Shown here one piece after another: positions 25,061-34,406 of a stretch of 60,227 nt of DNA (its first letter is position 1; every line of letters begins with the position of its first letter). A program made the position numbers and the translations under genes. The stretch is from JALVIU01 sp964462295. Its GTDB lineage: Bacteria; Atribacterota; JALVIU01. The notes beneath the pieces are model-generated. The model worked only from the letters and a program-made list of their open reading frames with translations. It was not told the origin of the DNA and made no database searches. The stretch is from positions 1 through 60,227 of the forward strand of contig CAYWXH010000005.1 of NCBI GenBank assembly GCA_964462295.1, written 5' to 3'.

Positions 25061-26169
25061 GTCATTCTATCAGAAACCCCCGCTTTTCTAACGGCAGATG
25101 CAGAGTCTCCTCCTCCTATAACCGTAATCGCATCTAATTCTCCCAAAAACTTTGCAATACTATTTGTACCATTTGAGAATTTTTCCATCTCAAATACCCC
25201 TAATGGCCCATTCCAAAATACAGTTTTTGCATTTTTTAACTCATTTTGGAAAAGTTCTATGGTTTTTGGACCTATATCCATCCCCATCCAACCAGAAGGG
25301 ATATTTTTTGCATCCACTACTTTGGCATTTGCATCTTCTGCAAATCTATCTGCTACAACAATATCAAGGGGAAGAAGTATCTTTATTCCTCTCCTCTCTG
25401 CATCTTTTAAGATCTCTCTTGCTGTTTCTATCTTATCCTCTTCTAATAAAGAATCCCCTATCTCGTATCCCTGGGACTTTAAAAAGGTATAAGACATTCC
25501 TCCGCCAATTAGTATAGAGGATACCTTGTTCATGAGATTTTTTATAACACCGATCTTATCAGATACCTTTGCCCCACCAAGTATAGCCATAAATGGGGTT
25601 TTTGGGTCTTCCAAAAGTGAGCTTAACACATCTATCTCTTTTGCTACTAAAAACCCTGCATATGCGGGAAGAAACTTTGCAACTCCAACGACAGATGCAT
25701 GTTTTCTATGGGATGCTGCAAATGCATCATTTACATATAGCTCTCCTAAAGAGGCAAGCTCTTTGGCAAATCCTTCATCATTTTCCTTTTCTTCTTTATG
25801 AAATCGTAAGTTTTCAAGTAAAACTACTTCACCATCTTTTAAGGTAGATACCTTTTCTTTCACCTCTTCTCCTATGCAATCAGGAAGAAATGCTACATCT
25901 TTATCTAAAAGTTGACCAAGTCTCTTTGCTACCACATCTAAACTAAACTGTGGATTTGGCTCACCTTTTGGACGACCAAGATGGCTCATAAGAATTACCC
26001 TTGCCCCTTTATCAATAAGGTAATTTATGGTGGGAAGAGATGCTCGTATCCTATTATCATCAGTAATATTCCTCTCCTTATCGAGGGGAACATTAAAGTC
26101 AACCCTAACTAATACCCTTTTTCCCTTTAAAACTTCATCTGGTACATCATTAATACATTTCTTTTTCAT
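24976..26169 (-). CDS. pgk: Phosphoglycerate kinase
   Basis: Glycolytic enzyme converting 1,3-bisphosphoglycerate and ADP to 3-phosphoglycerate and ATP. The N-terminal VLVRVDFNVPLD, SHLGRPKGE, the hinge region LGGAKVSDKIGV and the C-terminal GGGDSASAV with STGGGASLEFLEKGTLPG are all intact, and 397 residues is standard. No triosephosphate isomerase fusion follows; the chain ends right after the C-terminal helix. It follows the GH57 gene by 13 bp in the same direction. Its last 85 bp are shared, antisense, with the Mut7-C gene. No terminator was found in the convergent junction. Confidence 0.98.
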   Translation of the reverse strand: MKKKCINDVPDEVLKGKRVLVRVDFNVPLDKERNITDDNRIRASLPTINYLIDKGARVILMSHLGRPKGEPNPQFSLDVVAKRLGQLLDKDVAFLPDCIGEEVKEKVSTLKDGEVVLLENLRFHKEEKENDEGFAKELASLGELYVNDAFAASHRKHASVVGVAKFLPAYAGFLVAKEIDVLSSLLEDPKTPFMAILGGAKVSDKIGVIKNLMNKVSSILIGGGMSYTFLKSQGYEIGDSLLEEDKIETAREILKDAERRGIKILLPLDIVVADRFAEDANAKVVDAKNIPSGWMGMDIGPKTIELFQNELKNAKTVFWNGPLGVFEMEKFSNGTNSIAKFLGELDAITVIGGGDSASAVRKAGVSDRMTHISTGGGASLEFLEKGTLPGIEVLEDK

Positions 26170-26182
26170 TTCATAGCCCTCC

Positions 26183-28213
26183 CTACTTAATTGGTATAAT
26201 CATATAGTAATCAAGGGGAAAAGAAGTTTCACTATCCCCTTTTTCAAAAATTATCCTAAATTTTGCCTTTTCTATTTTTTCGATGGGGATAGATATCTCT
26301 AATATCTCATTATATTTAAATAATGTATCCCCAGTATTATTTATTAAATTATAACTATATTTTTTATCATTTAAAATTACTCTTATATTATCACAGCAAT
26401 TCTCTTTTAAGTCAACCCTTATATAAAAGTTTGAATCATCATTTCCATAAAATATTCTATAAAATGGCAAAGAGACATTTAGTTCACTCATTGCACCACT
26501 TTTGACTTCATATAGACCTGCATCATCCCACTCTCTCTCACCTATAATACCATCTATCTTTGGAGAAATTTTCCCCATAGGAACACCTTTTGGTCTTATT
26601 GTAATAATTGACTCTTCTAAAAAATGAGGGGGGTTTTCTCCTAAAGATAGATAAACATTTTTAAGATGTGTCCTAAATAAAAAGTCTAACTTATCCTCTT
26701 CTGGGGATTCATGTCCTTCCCCATACCACCAAAACCAATCACTTCCTTGAGCAAAAAGTAAAGACTCAAATGCCCTATCTTTTTCTGTACTTTCAAATTT
26801 TTCAAACTCTTTTCTAACCTTATAGAGATATGTCCATGCCTTGTTTTTCTCTTCATCTCCTATCCAGGTACGTAAATTGTGGCCTATCCATGAACCTGTA
26901 TAGAGATTGGGCAAAAACTCAAAGTTATTTTCTCTTTTAATAAAATCTAATACCTTTATAGTTTTTACAAAAGAAAGGCCTGAAAGTGTCTCTAATAACT
27001 CTTTAAAAAATTTATCCTGTTCCCCTTTTTCATAATATTCCCATGGATTTTCACCATCTAAAATAATACTAATAAGATAATTTCCCTCTTTTCCTTTAAG
27101 CTTATCTTTTATCTTTTCTAATTTTGAGACAAAATTTTCTACCCCTTCCCTTCTACTCATCCCTGAGTACACAAATCCAAAAAGATCAGATAGTGTATGG
27201 TCTCTAAATATGATAAAAAGCTTCGGAGTCCCCATTTTCAATACATAAGGTCTATATAGCACCTCTGGATTCTCAGTTACCCCATCTTTATCATAGGAAA
27301 GAAATATATCCTTTGTCATTCCTAGTATTTCACTATCTGTTGCAATCCATTTTATTCCATTTTCCCAAAAGAGTGGAAGTATAAAATTCCCCACTGCCCC
27401 TTCAGATGGCCACATACCTTTTGGAAAACACCCAAAAGCATCATAATATGTAGAAATAGCCTTTTTTATATGAATATCTGCATCTTGTGGGTATGAAAAC
27501 CTCTCTTTAGGCAAGGGATGATGTGGTAGAGAGATTTTTGCAGAATAGTTATCAGAGATTAAGGGGAGAATTGGATGGGCATAGGGAGTAGTAGTTATCT
27601 CTATCTGACCTTTGTCCTGAAGTTTTTTATAAAGGGGCAAAATCCTATTCATTATCTGTAACTCTTTTTCTAATATAGAGTATTTTTCGTATTCAGAAAA
27701 TCCCCTCTCTTTTTTAATAAGATATCTTATAAATTCATCTTTTTCTTTCAAATATTCCGAAAACCAAGATAAATTGCTAAGAACTATAAGGTCAAGTATA
27801 TCTTTTTGTGAAAATTTTTCTAAAAGTGCTTTGTCAGAAAGCTCATTTTCTATTTTCTTCAAGTAAAGTTCTCTATATCTTTTGTAAGGCTTTATTGTAG
27901 TAGGATAATAGCCATAAAAAGAATTTTTTATTATATATAGTTTCTCATCATCTGATAATTCTCCTACCTCTTTATTCTCTAAAATGAACAAATAATCATA
28001 TCTTCCCTCTTTATACTTTTTTATACTCTCTATAAGAGAAGGAGTAAAATTAAAGCTCATACTTAAAGTAGGATAAAGCTCTAAATATTTCCCCAAAGTA
28101 TAGTAGCTTCTCAATGCATGGAGTCTTACCCAAGGCAGATGAAAAATTTCTCTCCTTAGGTCATAATAAAACGGTTGATGAAAATGCCATAGAAAGTTTA
28201 TATAAAGATTCAT
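26183..28213 (-). CDS. Glycoside hydrolase family 57 protein (alpha-glucan acting)
   Basis: A 676-residue GH57 enzyme with no signal peptide, so likely cytoplasmic. The family motifs are present in order: WHFHQP (9-14), PYAHPILPL (209-217), WPSEGAV (267-273, candidate nucleophile Glu270), and LDGENPWEYY (384-393, candidate acid/base Asp385). The region RTWIGDEE to SDWFWWYGEGHE resembles the amylopullulanase/alpha-amylase subgroup rather than 4-alpha-glucanotransferases or branching enzymes. The C-terminal ~110 residues (from KIDGIIGEREWDD) look like a beta-rich carbohydrate-binding module. It starts 4 bp inside the HAD gene and precedes pgk, suggesting intracellular glycogen or maltodextrin breakdown feeding glycolysis. 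Exact specificity cannot be read. Confidence 0.88.
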   Translation of the reverse strand: MNLYINFLWHFHQPFYYDLRREIFHLPWVRLHALRSYYTLGKYLELYPTLSMSFNFTPSLIESIKKYKEGRYDYLFILENKEVGELSDDEKLYIIKNSFYGYYPTTIKPYKRYRELYLKKIENELSDKALLEKFSQKDILDLIVLSNLSWFSEYLKEKDEFIRYLIKKERGFSEYEKYSILEKELQIMNRILPLYKKLQDKGQIEITTTPYAHPILPLISDNYSAKISLPHHPLPKERFSYPQDADIHIKKAISTYYDAFGCFPKGMWPSEGAVGNFILPLFWENGIKWIATDSEILGMTKDIFLSYDKDGVTENPEVLYRPYVLKMGTPKLFIIFRDHTLSDLFGFVYSGMSRREGVENFVSKLEKIKDKLKGKEGNYLISIILDGENPWEYYEKGEQDKFFKELLETLSGLSFVKTIKVLDFIKRENNFEFLPNLYTGSWIGHNLRTWIGDEEKNKAWTYLYKVRKEFEKFESTEKDRAFESLLFAQGSDWFWWYGEGHESPEEDKLDFLFRTHLKNVYLSLGENPPHFLEESIITIRPKGVPMGKISPKIDGIIGEREWDDAGLYEVKSGAMSELNVSLPFYRIFYGNDDSNFYIRVDLKENCCDNIRVILNDKKYSYNLINNTGDTLFKYNEILEISIPIEKIEKAKFRIIFEKGDSETSFPLDYYMIIPIK

Positions 28214-29019
28214 ATATCCTCCAAAATAAATTTCTTTATTACATACTCTACACCCTTTTCAGAGACAGAAGGGGCAATATAGTCTGCTACCCTCTTTAAC
28301 TCATCTGGACCATCTTCCATAGCAATTCCCATACCTGCATATTCTATCATGTCTATATCATTATAACTATCCCCCACTGTAATAAGATTTTCCCTCTTTA
28401 TATTATACATATCCAAGAGAAGACCAAGTGCCTTCGATTTGGAGACTCCTTTATTAACTATCTCTAAAAAATTGGCAAAAGATTTTAAAATACCTATATC
28501 CGGAAAGGTCTCCTTTATCTGTTTTTCTAATTCTCTTATTCTCTCTACCTTATCAATTATTTGAAGCTTTGCAGGATGTATATCTTCCTCTTCCATTATA
28601 TGTAATATATCCTTTCTCACATAAAAAGAGACCTTAAAATTAGAAGAGTAATTCCTCGTTTTTGTATTATCTTTTATGGTATATACAATGCTTTCTGAAA
28701 ATATATTTACATCAAAACCTCTATCTATTACAAATTTTACGATTTCTCTTGCAATCTTTGCATCAAGTAAAAGCTTAGATATGAATTCTCCTGTTTTCGG
28801 ATTTACAATATATGCTCCTTGGTATGCAATCATTGGTATATCAATATCCAAAATAAGTGCCTGCAAAATAGAAGAAGAATACATTCTGCCCGTTACAACT
28901 GTAATATAGGCATACTCTTTTGCCATCTTAACAAGATCTATTGTAGATTGTGGTATGGTATGTGCAAATTTTTCTGTAAGTGTTCCATCAATATCAAATG
29001 CTACTAATTTCTCCTTCAT
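28210..29019 (-). CDS. Cof-type HAD-superfamily phosphatase
   Basis: A 269-residue HAD hydrolase of the Cof/IIB type. Motif I FDIDGTLTEK carries the nucleophile Asp near residue 9, motif II is VVTGR, a C2B cap occupies the middle, and motifs III/IV are SKSKALGLLL and TVGDSYNDIDMIEYAG. Substrates of this group are sugar phosphates and related phosphoesters; the specific one here is unknown. It overlaps GH57 by 4 bp and follows the phosphodiesterase by 1 bp, so the operon groups carbohydrate and phosphate-ester enzymes. Confidence 0.92.
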   Translation of the reverse strand: MKEKLVAFDIDGTLTEKFAHTIPQSTIDLVKMAKEYAYITVVTGRMYSSSILQALILDIDIPMIAYQGAYIVNPKTGEFISKLLLDAKIAREIVKFVIDRGFDVNIFSESIVYTIKDNTKTRNYSSNFKVSFYVRKDILHIMEEEDIHPAKLQIIDKVERIRELEKQIKETFPDIGILKSFANFLEIVNKGVSKSKALGLLLDMYNIKRENLITVGDSYNDIDMIEYAGMGIAMEDGPDELKRVADYIAPSVSEKGVEYVIKKFILEDI

Positions 29020-29020
29020 T

Positions 29021-29527
29021 TTACTCTCCTTCTATTTTTATAAGTTTAGGTCTTACCTCTTTCCCATCAATCTCTAAAATTGCATAAGAATTGTATGGTG
29101 CATATCTTTTATCTGTAGGTGAACCTGGATTTATATACCATCTTCCATCTTTTTTCTCTAATAGAGGATGATGAGTATGCCCAAATACAATGATATTCAG
29201 CTCTTCAAGATTAGGAAATACTTTATTCACTCTACCAATTATCCCCCAAGGGGCACCACTTCCATGGGTAAGCCCAATTTTTACCCCTTCTATATCGATA
29301 ATAAGTTTATCAGGTAGGGAATAGGTATCTGGATCAAATCTATCCATATTACCATGTACTGCATAAACATCTCCATAATACTTTAATTCATTTAAAACAT
29401 CCATAGATATAATATCTCCTGCATGAAGGATTACATCTGAACCCTTTGCCTCATTTATTACACTTTTGGGTAGCTCAAATGCCACATTAGGAATATGTGT
29501 ATCAGAGATAACAAGCACCCTTTTCAT
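29021..29527 (-). CDS. YfcE/MJ0936-type metallophosphoesterase
   Basis: A compact 168-residue calcineurin-like phosphodiesterase. All metal-ligand motifs are visible: ISDTHIPN (D-x-H), HAGDII (GD), GNMD (GN-D), LTHGSGAPWG and FGHTHHPL (GHTH). Homologues hydrolyse phosphodiesters such as bis-p-nitrophenyl phosphate and 2',3'-cAMP in vitro; the natural substrate is unknown. It lies between the PP-loop gene (4 bp) and the HAD gene (1 bp). Confidence 0.92.
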   Translation of the reverse strand: MKRVLVISDTHIPNVAFELPKSVINEAKGSDVILHAGDIISMDVLNELKYYGDVYAVHGNMDRFDPDTYSLPDKLIIDIEGVKIGLTHGSGAPWGIIGRVNKVFPNLEELNIIVFGHTHHPLLEKKDGRWYINPGSPTDKRYAPYNSYAILEIDGKEVRPKLIKIEGE

Positions 29528-29531
29528 ATCA

Positions 29532-30497
29532 TCACCCCTCTTTATAGTCTACTATATGAAATGAGTTAAGTTTTCTATTATTTGATGGAAGCCATTCAAA
29601 GTTTACAGGGACTCCAAAATCTACAGAAATTCTTCCTTTTTCTATCCAATATAGAGATTCTCTATTTCCTATTTGCCCTTTATTTGCACGTATAGTAAGA
29701 GTAATAGGTTTATCTACAAAGTATGCCTCATCTATCTCTTTCAATTTTTCAATTTCTTTTTTTATCTCTTCTCTTATTTTATCAGGAGGAAGAGGATATA
29801 CATTTATTAGGGCAATATTTTTACTCAGTGGACCTATTATCTTTACATTTGCGATACTTGGCTTAAAATCCATATTCTGCAAATAAGAGATAAGAAACTC
29901 ATTTGCTAAAACTACGGCACGACCATGATAGTAAGGTGATGCAAGGGGTTTCCATAAATGTTTCAAAAGACACCCCTCTCTAATACTATTTTCTCCAATT
30001 CTTAAGATAGGAATATTGAAATACTCAAGGGTTGTCCTTATCTCTTTTTTGTCAAGCTCTATTAATGGAGAATAAATGCCATCCAAAATCTTTATATGCT
30101 GTTTTCCCCAGCTATCAGACTGATTAGCTCCTCCTATTATTATCCTCTCTTTGGCATATCTTTTAAGTATTGGAATTTTTATTTTTTTTACACACCTATT
30201 ACATCCTGGACCTCGTGTATGTAGAGATTCTATCTCTTTCTCTCCAGGGATAAAGGTATGATTTACATCCAATCTCTTTATCAATTTTTCTATGTTTTTT
30301 CGAGACTTCGTATAAGCATATCTACCCCAATCGATAGTAACTGCCTCTACTCTTTCTTTTCCGAGTGACTCTTTGGCAAGATAGAGGGCAAGTGTACTAT
30401 CCATTCCACCAGAGAAAGCCACTATCACATCTTTATTGTCTACAATTTTCTTTATATCCTCTACTATTTCCCTTTTAATGGATTCAGGATTTTTCAT
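29532..30497 (-). CDS. PP-loop superfamily ATP pyrophosphatase (LarE/ExsB-like)
   Basis: A 321-residue protein with the PP-loop SGGMDS (29-34) in an adenine-nucleotide alpha hydrolase fold. The pattern VAFSGGMDSTLALYLAKE resembles LarE and related sulfur-transfer or ExsB-type enzymes. Cys99 and Cys102 in GPGCNRC, plus a later Cys in REGCLLKH, could hold a cluster or carry sulfur. The C-terminal ~130 residues are not a domain I recognise. It would activate a substrate by adenylation; the acceptor is not evident. It overlaps rarA by 14 bp and precedes the phosphodiesterase. Alternatives are a tRNA thiolation enzyme or an amidotransferase-like synthase. Confidence 0.7.
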   Translation of the reverse strand: MKNPESIKREIVEDIKKIVDNKDVIVAFSGGMDSTLALYLAKESLGKERVEAVTIDWGRYAYTKSRKNIEKLIKRLDVNHTFIPGEKEIESLHTRGPGCNRCVKKIKIPILKRYAKERIIIGGANQSDSWGKQHIKILDGIYSPLIELDKKEIRTTLEYFNIPILRIGENSIREGCLLKHLWKPLASPYYHGRAVVLANEFLISYLQNMDFKPSIANVKIIGPLSKNIALINVYPLPPDKIREEIKKEIEKLKEIDEAYFVDKPITLTIRANKGQIGNRESLYWIEKGRISVDFGVPVNFEWLPSNNRKLNSFHIVDYKEG

Positions 30498-31743
30498 ATC
30501 TATTTCCTCTTATTTTATCCAACATTTTCTTTATCTCTTTTTCATATCCATTCTGAGAAGGGAAGTAAAATTTTTTCCCATGTGATGTATATTCTTGTTC
30601 CACATAATGCCCTGGAAAATCATGGGGATATTTATATCCCTTTCCTCTTCCCAACTTTTCTGCACCCTTATAACTTGCATTTTTTAAATGGTTAGGAACC
30701 TCATCAGTTAATCCCTTTTTTATAGCCTCTCTTACCATTTTGATCCCCTTATATATAGCATTACTCTTTGGAGAAACTGCAAGGTAAATGGCCGCCTCTG
30801 CTAAATTTAATATAGCTTCTGGTAGACCCACTCTTTCAAGGGCAAGATAGGCATTTACTGATATGGTAAGTGCATTTGGATTTGCAAGACCTATATCTTC
30901 AGATGCAAATATAATCATTCTTCGCACGATAAATTCAGGACTTTCTCCCCCATCTATCATTCTTACAAGCCAAAAAAGTGCGGCATCTGGGTCACTTCCT
31001 CTAAGACTTTTTATAAAAGCAGAAATAATATCATGATGATAATCTCCAGCTTTATCATGTAGTAAGAATCTCTTCTCTGCAACCTCTTCTACCTTTTCTT
31101 TCGTTATAGTATATACATCTTTATCAGGTTTAGTTGATAAAAAGGCAAGTTCTAAAATATTATAAAGTACTCGGGCATCTCCACCAGACAGAGAAATTAG
31201 AGTATCTTTAGCCTCTCTAGAAATCGTTATATTATAGATTCCAAGTCCTTTTCCCTTATCCTTAAGAGCTTTATCTAAAAGAGTCCTTAAATCCTTATGA
31301 GAAAGAGGTTTAAACTCTATTACGATAGAACGAGAAACCAAAGGAGAAGATATGGCAAAAAAAGGGTTTTCTGTAGTAGCTCCTATGAATACAATACTCC
31401 CATCCTCTACAGAAGGTAGGAGGGCATCTTGTTGGGTTTTATTAAATCTATGAACTTCATCTATAAAAAGTATTGTCCTTGTTCCGTATAGTTTTATATT
31501 CTCTTCTGCCTCTTCAATAACCCTCCTTATATCTGAAATACTAGATGTAACTGCATTTAATCGAACAAATTTGGCCTTTGTTTTTTTAGAGATAATATAT
31601 GCAAGAGTACTTTTTCCTGTGCCTGGAGGACCGTAAAAGATAAGAGATATTAATTTATCCTTATCTATTATGTTTCGTAGGAATTTTCCCTCCCCTATAA
31701 TATGCTCTTGTCCCACAAAATCAGAAAGGGCCTCTGGTCTCAT
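30484..31743 (-). CDS. rarA: Replication-associated recombination protein RarA (MgsA), start unresolved
   Basis: AAA+ clamp-loader-like ATPase acting at stalled forks. FYGPPGTGKSTLAY (Walker A), LFIDEVHRFNKTQQDALLP (Walker B) and the C-terminal tetramerisation region with GYKYPHDFPGHYVEQEY are typical, and 419 residues from the first ATG is near normal. The first ATG falls inside the family's N-terminal motif: the 21 codons upstream, in frame, encode DLFDIKKKNFKDRPLAFR, and homologues read PLAFRMRP at this point. Those 21 codons run back to the UAA of the S1 gene, which is in the same frame, with no ATG, GTG or TTG. Either a non-standard start or a slip at a T5 run supplies the N-terminus. 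I list the ATG start as the minimum. Confidence 0.92.
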   Translation of the reverse strand: MRPEALSDFVGQEHIIGEGKFLRNIIDKDKLISLIFYGPPGTGKSTLAYIISKKTKAKFVRLNAVTSSISDIRRVIEEAEENIKLYGTRTILFIDEVHRFNKTQQDALLPSVEDGSIVFIGATTENPFFAISSPLVSRSIVIEFKPLSHKDLRTLLDKALKDKGKGLGIYNITISREAKDTLISLSGGDARVLYNILELAFLSTKPDKDVYTITKEKVEEVAEKRFLLHDKAGDYHHDIISAFIKSLRGSDPDAALFWLVRMIDGGESPEFIVRRMIIFASEDIGLANPNALTISVNAYLALERVGLPEAILNLAEAAIYLAVSPKSNAIYKGIKMVREAIKKGLTDEVPNHLKNASYKGAEKLGRGKGYKYPHDFPGHYVEQEYTSHGKKFYFPSQNGYEKEIKKMLDKIRGNRYEKS

Positions 31744-31806
31744 TCTAAAAGCCAGAGGCCTATCTTTAAAATTTTTCTTCTTTATATCAAAAAGGTCTTT
31801 CGTCTT

Positions 31807-33783
31807 TTACTCACTCTCCACCTGGGCCTCTTTTATCTTTTTTAGCTGCTCCCCTATCAAATCGCCAAGAGTTATAGGCTTTGCATCTTCCTCCATATAT
31901 TTTTTCATCTCTTCTTCCTCTATTTTCTCTTGTGCCCTAGCTATGCTCAAGGAAACCTTTCTCTTTTTATCATCATAGCTAAGTATCATAACATTTACTC
32001 TTTCTCCCTCACTTACTATATCATTAGGGTTATCTACCCTTTTGGCAGGGCTCAATTCAGAAAGTCTTACCAATCCTTCTATTCCCTTCTCTATCTCCAC
32101 AAACACGCCAAAATCTAAAATATTTTTTACTTTTCCTTCAACGATAGATCCAACAGGATATTTTTCTTTTAGTTCATCCCATGGAGAAGGTTTTGTCTGT
32201 CTAAGAGAAAGGGCAATTCTTTTATTTTCCTTATCTAAATTTATTACTTTGAGTGTTAAAGTTTCACCTTTTTTGAGCAATTTAGTAGGTTCAGAAACCT
32301 TCTCCCAGGTAATCTCTCTTGCAGGAAGGAGTCCCTCGAGGTTCTCTTCAAGTTCTACAAATGCACCAAAATTCGTAATTCTTACTATCTTACCCTCTAC
32401 TAGGGAACCTATCTTGTATTTTTCCTCTATACCTTCCCACGGATTAGGAAATAACCTCTTTCTACTCAAAATAACATACCTATTTTCTTTATCATAATCC
32501 ATAACCTGAAATTCCAAAATCATCCACTTCCTCAAACCAGCAAATGGTTTATCTTTATTATAATCCCAAGAGACCTCGTCGGGTTTTAAAAGTCCTCTTA
32601 TACCCTCTTCCATGTTAAGGTTTACAATAGCTCCAAAATCATAAAATCTTGCAATTTCTCCCTTTACTTTACTACCAATAGGAAATTTCTCTTCAATATT
32701 CTCCCAAGGGTCAGGCAAAAGTTGCTTCAAACTAAGTGAGATCTTCTTTGTTTCAGGATCTACTGATACTATAGCAAGTTCCACCAAATCTCCCACTTTC
32801 ACCACATCTTTAGGATGTCTTACCCTTGCCCAAGAAAGATCAGATACATGCAAAAGACCTTCTACTCCTTCTTCAAGTTCTACAAATGCACCATATTCCA
32901 TAAGTTTTGTGACTTTACCTGTTACCCTATCTCCAGGTGCATATTTTTTATCTATATCCTTCCATGGGTCTTCTGTAAGGGCTTTTATACTTATAGTTAC
33001 CCTTTCATTTTCTTTGTCAAACTTTATAACCTTTGCTTCGATAGTATCTCCTACTTTTAGTAAATTAAGAGGATTTTTTATTCTGCTCCATGTAATTTCT
33101 GATATGGGAAGAAATGCATCAATTCCTCCGATATCTACAAATGCTCCAGAATCAATAATCCGTTTAATTTCTCCCTCTACTTTTACACCCTCTTGGAGCT
33201 TTTCTAATGTCTCTCTCTTAAGTCGTTCCCTTTCTGCTTCCAGAACCTTTCTTGAAGATGCAACTATAGTACCCTGTTTCTCATTTATTTTTGTAATTAC
33301 TACTCTCAATGTTTTACCCAAATATTTATGCAAATCCTCTTTTTTTACAAAAGAGGTATCTATCTGATAAATAGGAATAAATGCCTTTATACCAAGGTCT
33401 ATAATTAACCCACGATCAGCTATATCTACTACATCTCCCTCTAAGATCTCCTCTATTTTCATAGCCTTTCTAAGCTTATCCCAGAGTCTATTAGCCAATA
33501 GTTTTTCCAAAGATAAATACACTTCATCATTTCTATTTATCCTATCTACCATCACCTCAAGCTCTTCCCCTACTTCAATACTTGGCATCCTATATTTATC
33601 ACTTACCAATTTTTCCTCTTTCAGGGGAAGATATCCTTCACTTTTATAGTGTATATCTAATAGTGCATAATCATCTCTTATTTGGATTACCTTCCCTTTT
33701 ACAATATCTCCCGGATGAAGAATAGGTACAACTGAAGATTGTTCCATAAAATCATTTAAACTCATCTTTGAAATTTCATCCAT
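31807..33783 (-). CDS. rpsA: S1-like RNA-binding protein with seven S1 repeats
   Basis: A 658-residue protein made of seven S1 OB-fold repeats at about 24-93, 112-179, 198-267, 282-353, 368-443, 457-528 and 543-615, each with the G-x-V-x-G-x-V ... G-A-F-V pattern, and a charged C-terminal tail. E. coli ribosomal S1 has six. The first two repeats are the most diverged, as in ribosome-anchoring repeats of S1. A role in mRNA recruitment to the 30S subunit is likely but not shown by sequence. No cytidylate kinase or HMBPP reductase fusion is present. Shine-Dalgarno GGAAGGG precedes the ATG. The gene ends 63 bp before, and in the same frame as, the rarA ATG. Confidence 0.88.
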   Translation of the reverse strand: MDEISKMSLNDFMEQSSVVPILHPGDIVKGKVIQIRDDYALLDIHYKSEGYLPLKEEKLVSDKYRMPSIEVGEELEVMVDRINRNDEVYLSLEKLLANRLWDKLRKAMKIEEILEGDVVDIADRGLIIDLGIKAFIPIYQIDTSFVKKEDLHKYLGKTLRVVITKINEKQGTIVASSRKVLEAERERLKRETLEKLQEGVKVEGEIKRIIDSGAFVDIGGIDAFLPISEITWSRIKNPLNLLKVGDTIEAKVIKFDKENERVTISIKALTEDPWKDIDKKYAPGDRVTGKVTKLMEYGAFVELEEGVEGLLHVSDLSWARVRHPKDVVKVGDLVELAIVSVDPETKKISLSLKQLLPDPWENIEEKFPIGSKVKGEIARFYDFGAIVNLNMEEGIRGLLKPDEVSWDYNKDKPFAGLRKWMILEFQVMDYDKENRYVILSRKRLFPNPWEGIEEKYKIGSLVEGKIVRITNFGAFVELEENLEGLLPAREITWEKVSEPTKLLKKGETLTLKVINLDKENKRIALSLRQTKPSPWDELKEKYPVGSIVEGKVKNILDFGVFVEIEKGIEGLVRLSELSPAKRVDNPNDIVSEGERVNVMILSYDDKKRKVSLSIARAQEKIEEEEMKKYMEEDAKPITLGDLIGEQLKKIKEAQVESE

Positions 33784-33807
33784 CTTTCAAAACCCTTCCT
33801 TTCGCCT

Positions 33808-34389
33808 TTAATTTTTATTACAATTTATAACAATTTTATCTGTAATAATCTTATCGAGTAAAACATCATAATGCTCATAAGGTAAGTTATCTATAATCTG
33901 CTCCCAAAAAGCTACTCCTATTTTCTTTCCCTTATAATCTTTTAAAAACTTATCATAATATCCCTTTCCATAACCAAGACGACTACACTCTTTAGAAAAA
34001 GCCAATCCTGGCACTACTACTATATCTATCTTATCTTTCTCTATAATGGGAAAACTTTCGTCTGGCTCTAAAATACCAAATTTTTTAGGAAAAAGTCCAG
34101 AAGGATAGTCAGATATAACTCTTGGGATAAGGGCATAAGGTGTAGTTTGAGGAAGCACTACTTTTTTTCCTATAAGTAGGGTTTCTCTTATCATAAAATC
34201 TGTTCTTACCTCGTTATTTATAGAACTATAGAACATTACAACCTTTGCATTTATATATTCTCTATCTGTTTTTAAAGATTCCCAAATAGCTTTGCTTTTC
34301 AAATCTATTATTTTAAGAGGAATATCCTCTCTTATCTTCTTTAACTTTATTCTAATTTTTTGTTTCTCTTCTTTTATAGATATATCCAT
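33808..34389 (-). CDS. 5-formyltetrahydrofolate cyclo-ligase
   Basis: Converts 5-formyl-THF to 5,10-methenyl-THF with ATP. The 193-residue protein has an N-terminal basic helix (KQKIRIKLKKIRE), FYSSINNEVRTDFM, and the signature VPGLAFSKECSRLGYGKGYYDKFL (read here as VPGLAFS then RLGYGKGYYD). It begins about 18 bp after the end of the 6S RNA gene and shares its direction, reproducing the ssrS-ygfA pairing of proteobacteria. It is probably co-transcribed with the RNA and separated by processing. Confidence 0.94.
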   Translation of the reverse strand: MDISIKEEKQKIRIKLKKIREDIPLKIIDLKSKAIWESLKTDREYINAKVVMFYSSINNEVRTDFMIRETLLIGKKVVLPQTTPYALIPRVISDYPSGLFPKKFGILEPDESFPIIEKDKIDIVVVPGLAFSKECSRLGYGKGYYDKFLKDYKGKKIGVAFWEQIIDNLPYEHYDVLLDKIITDKIVINCNKN

Positions 34390-34406
34390 TACCTCACATC
34401 ACTTAG

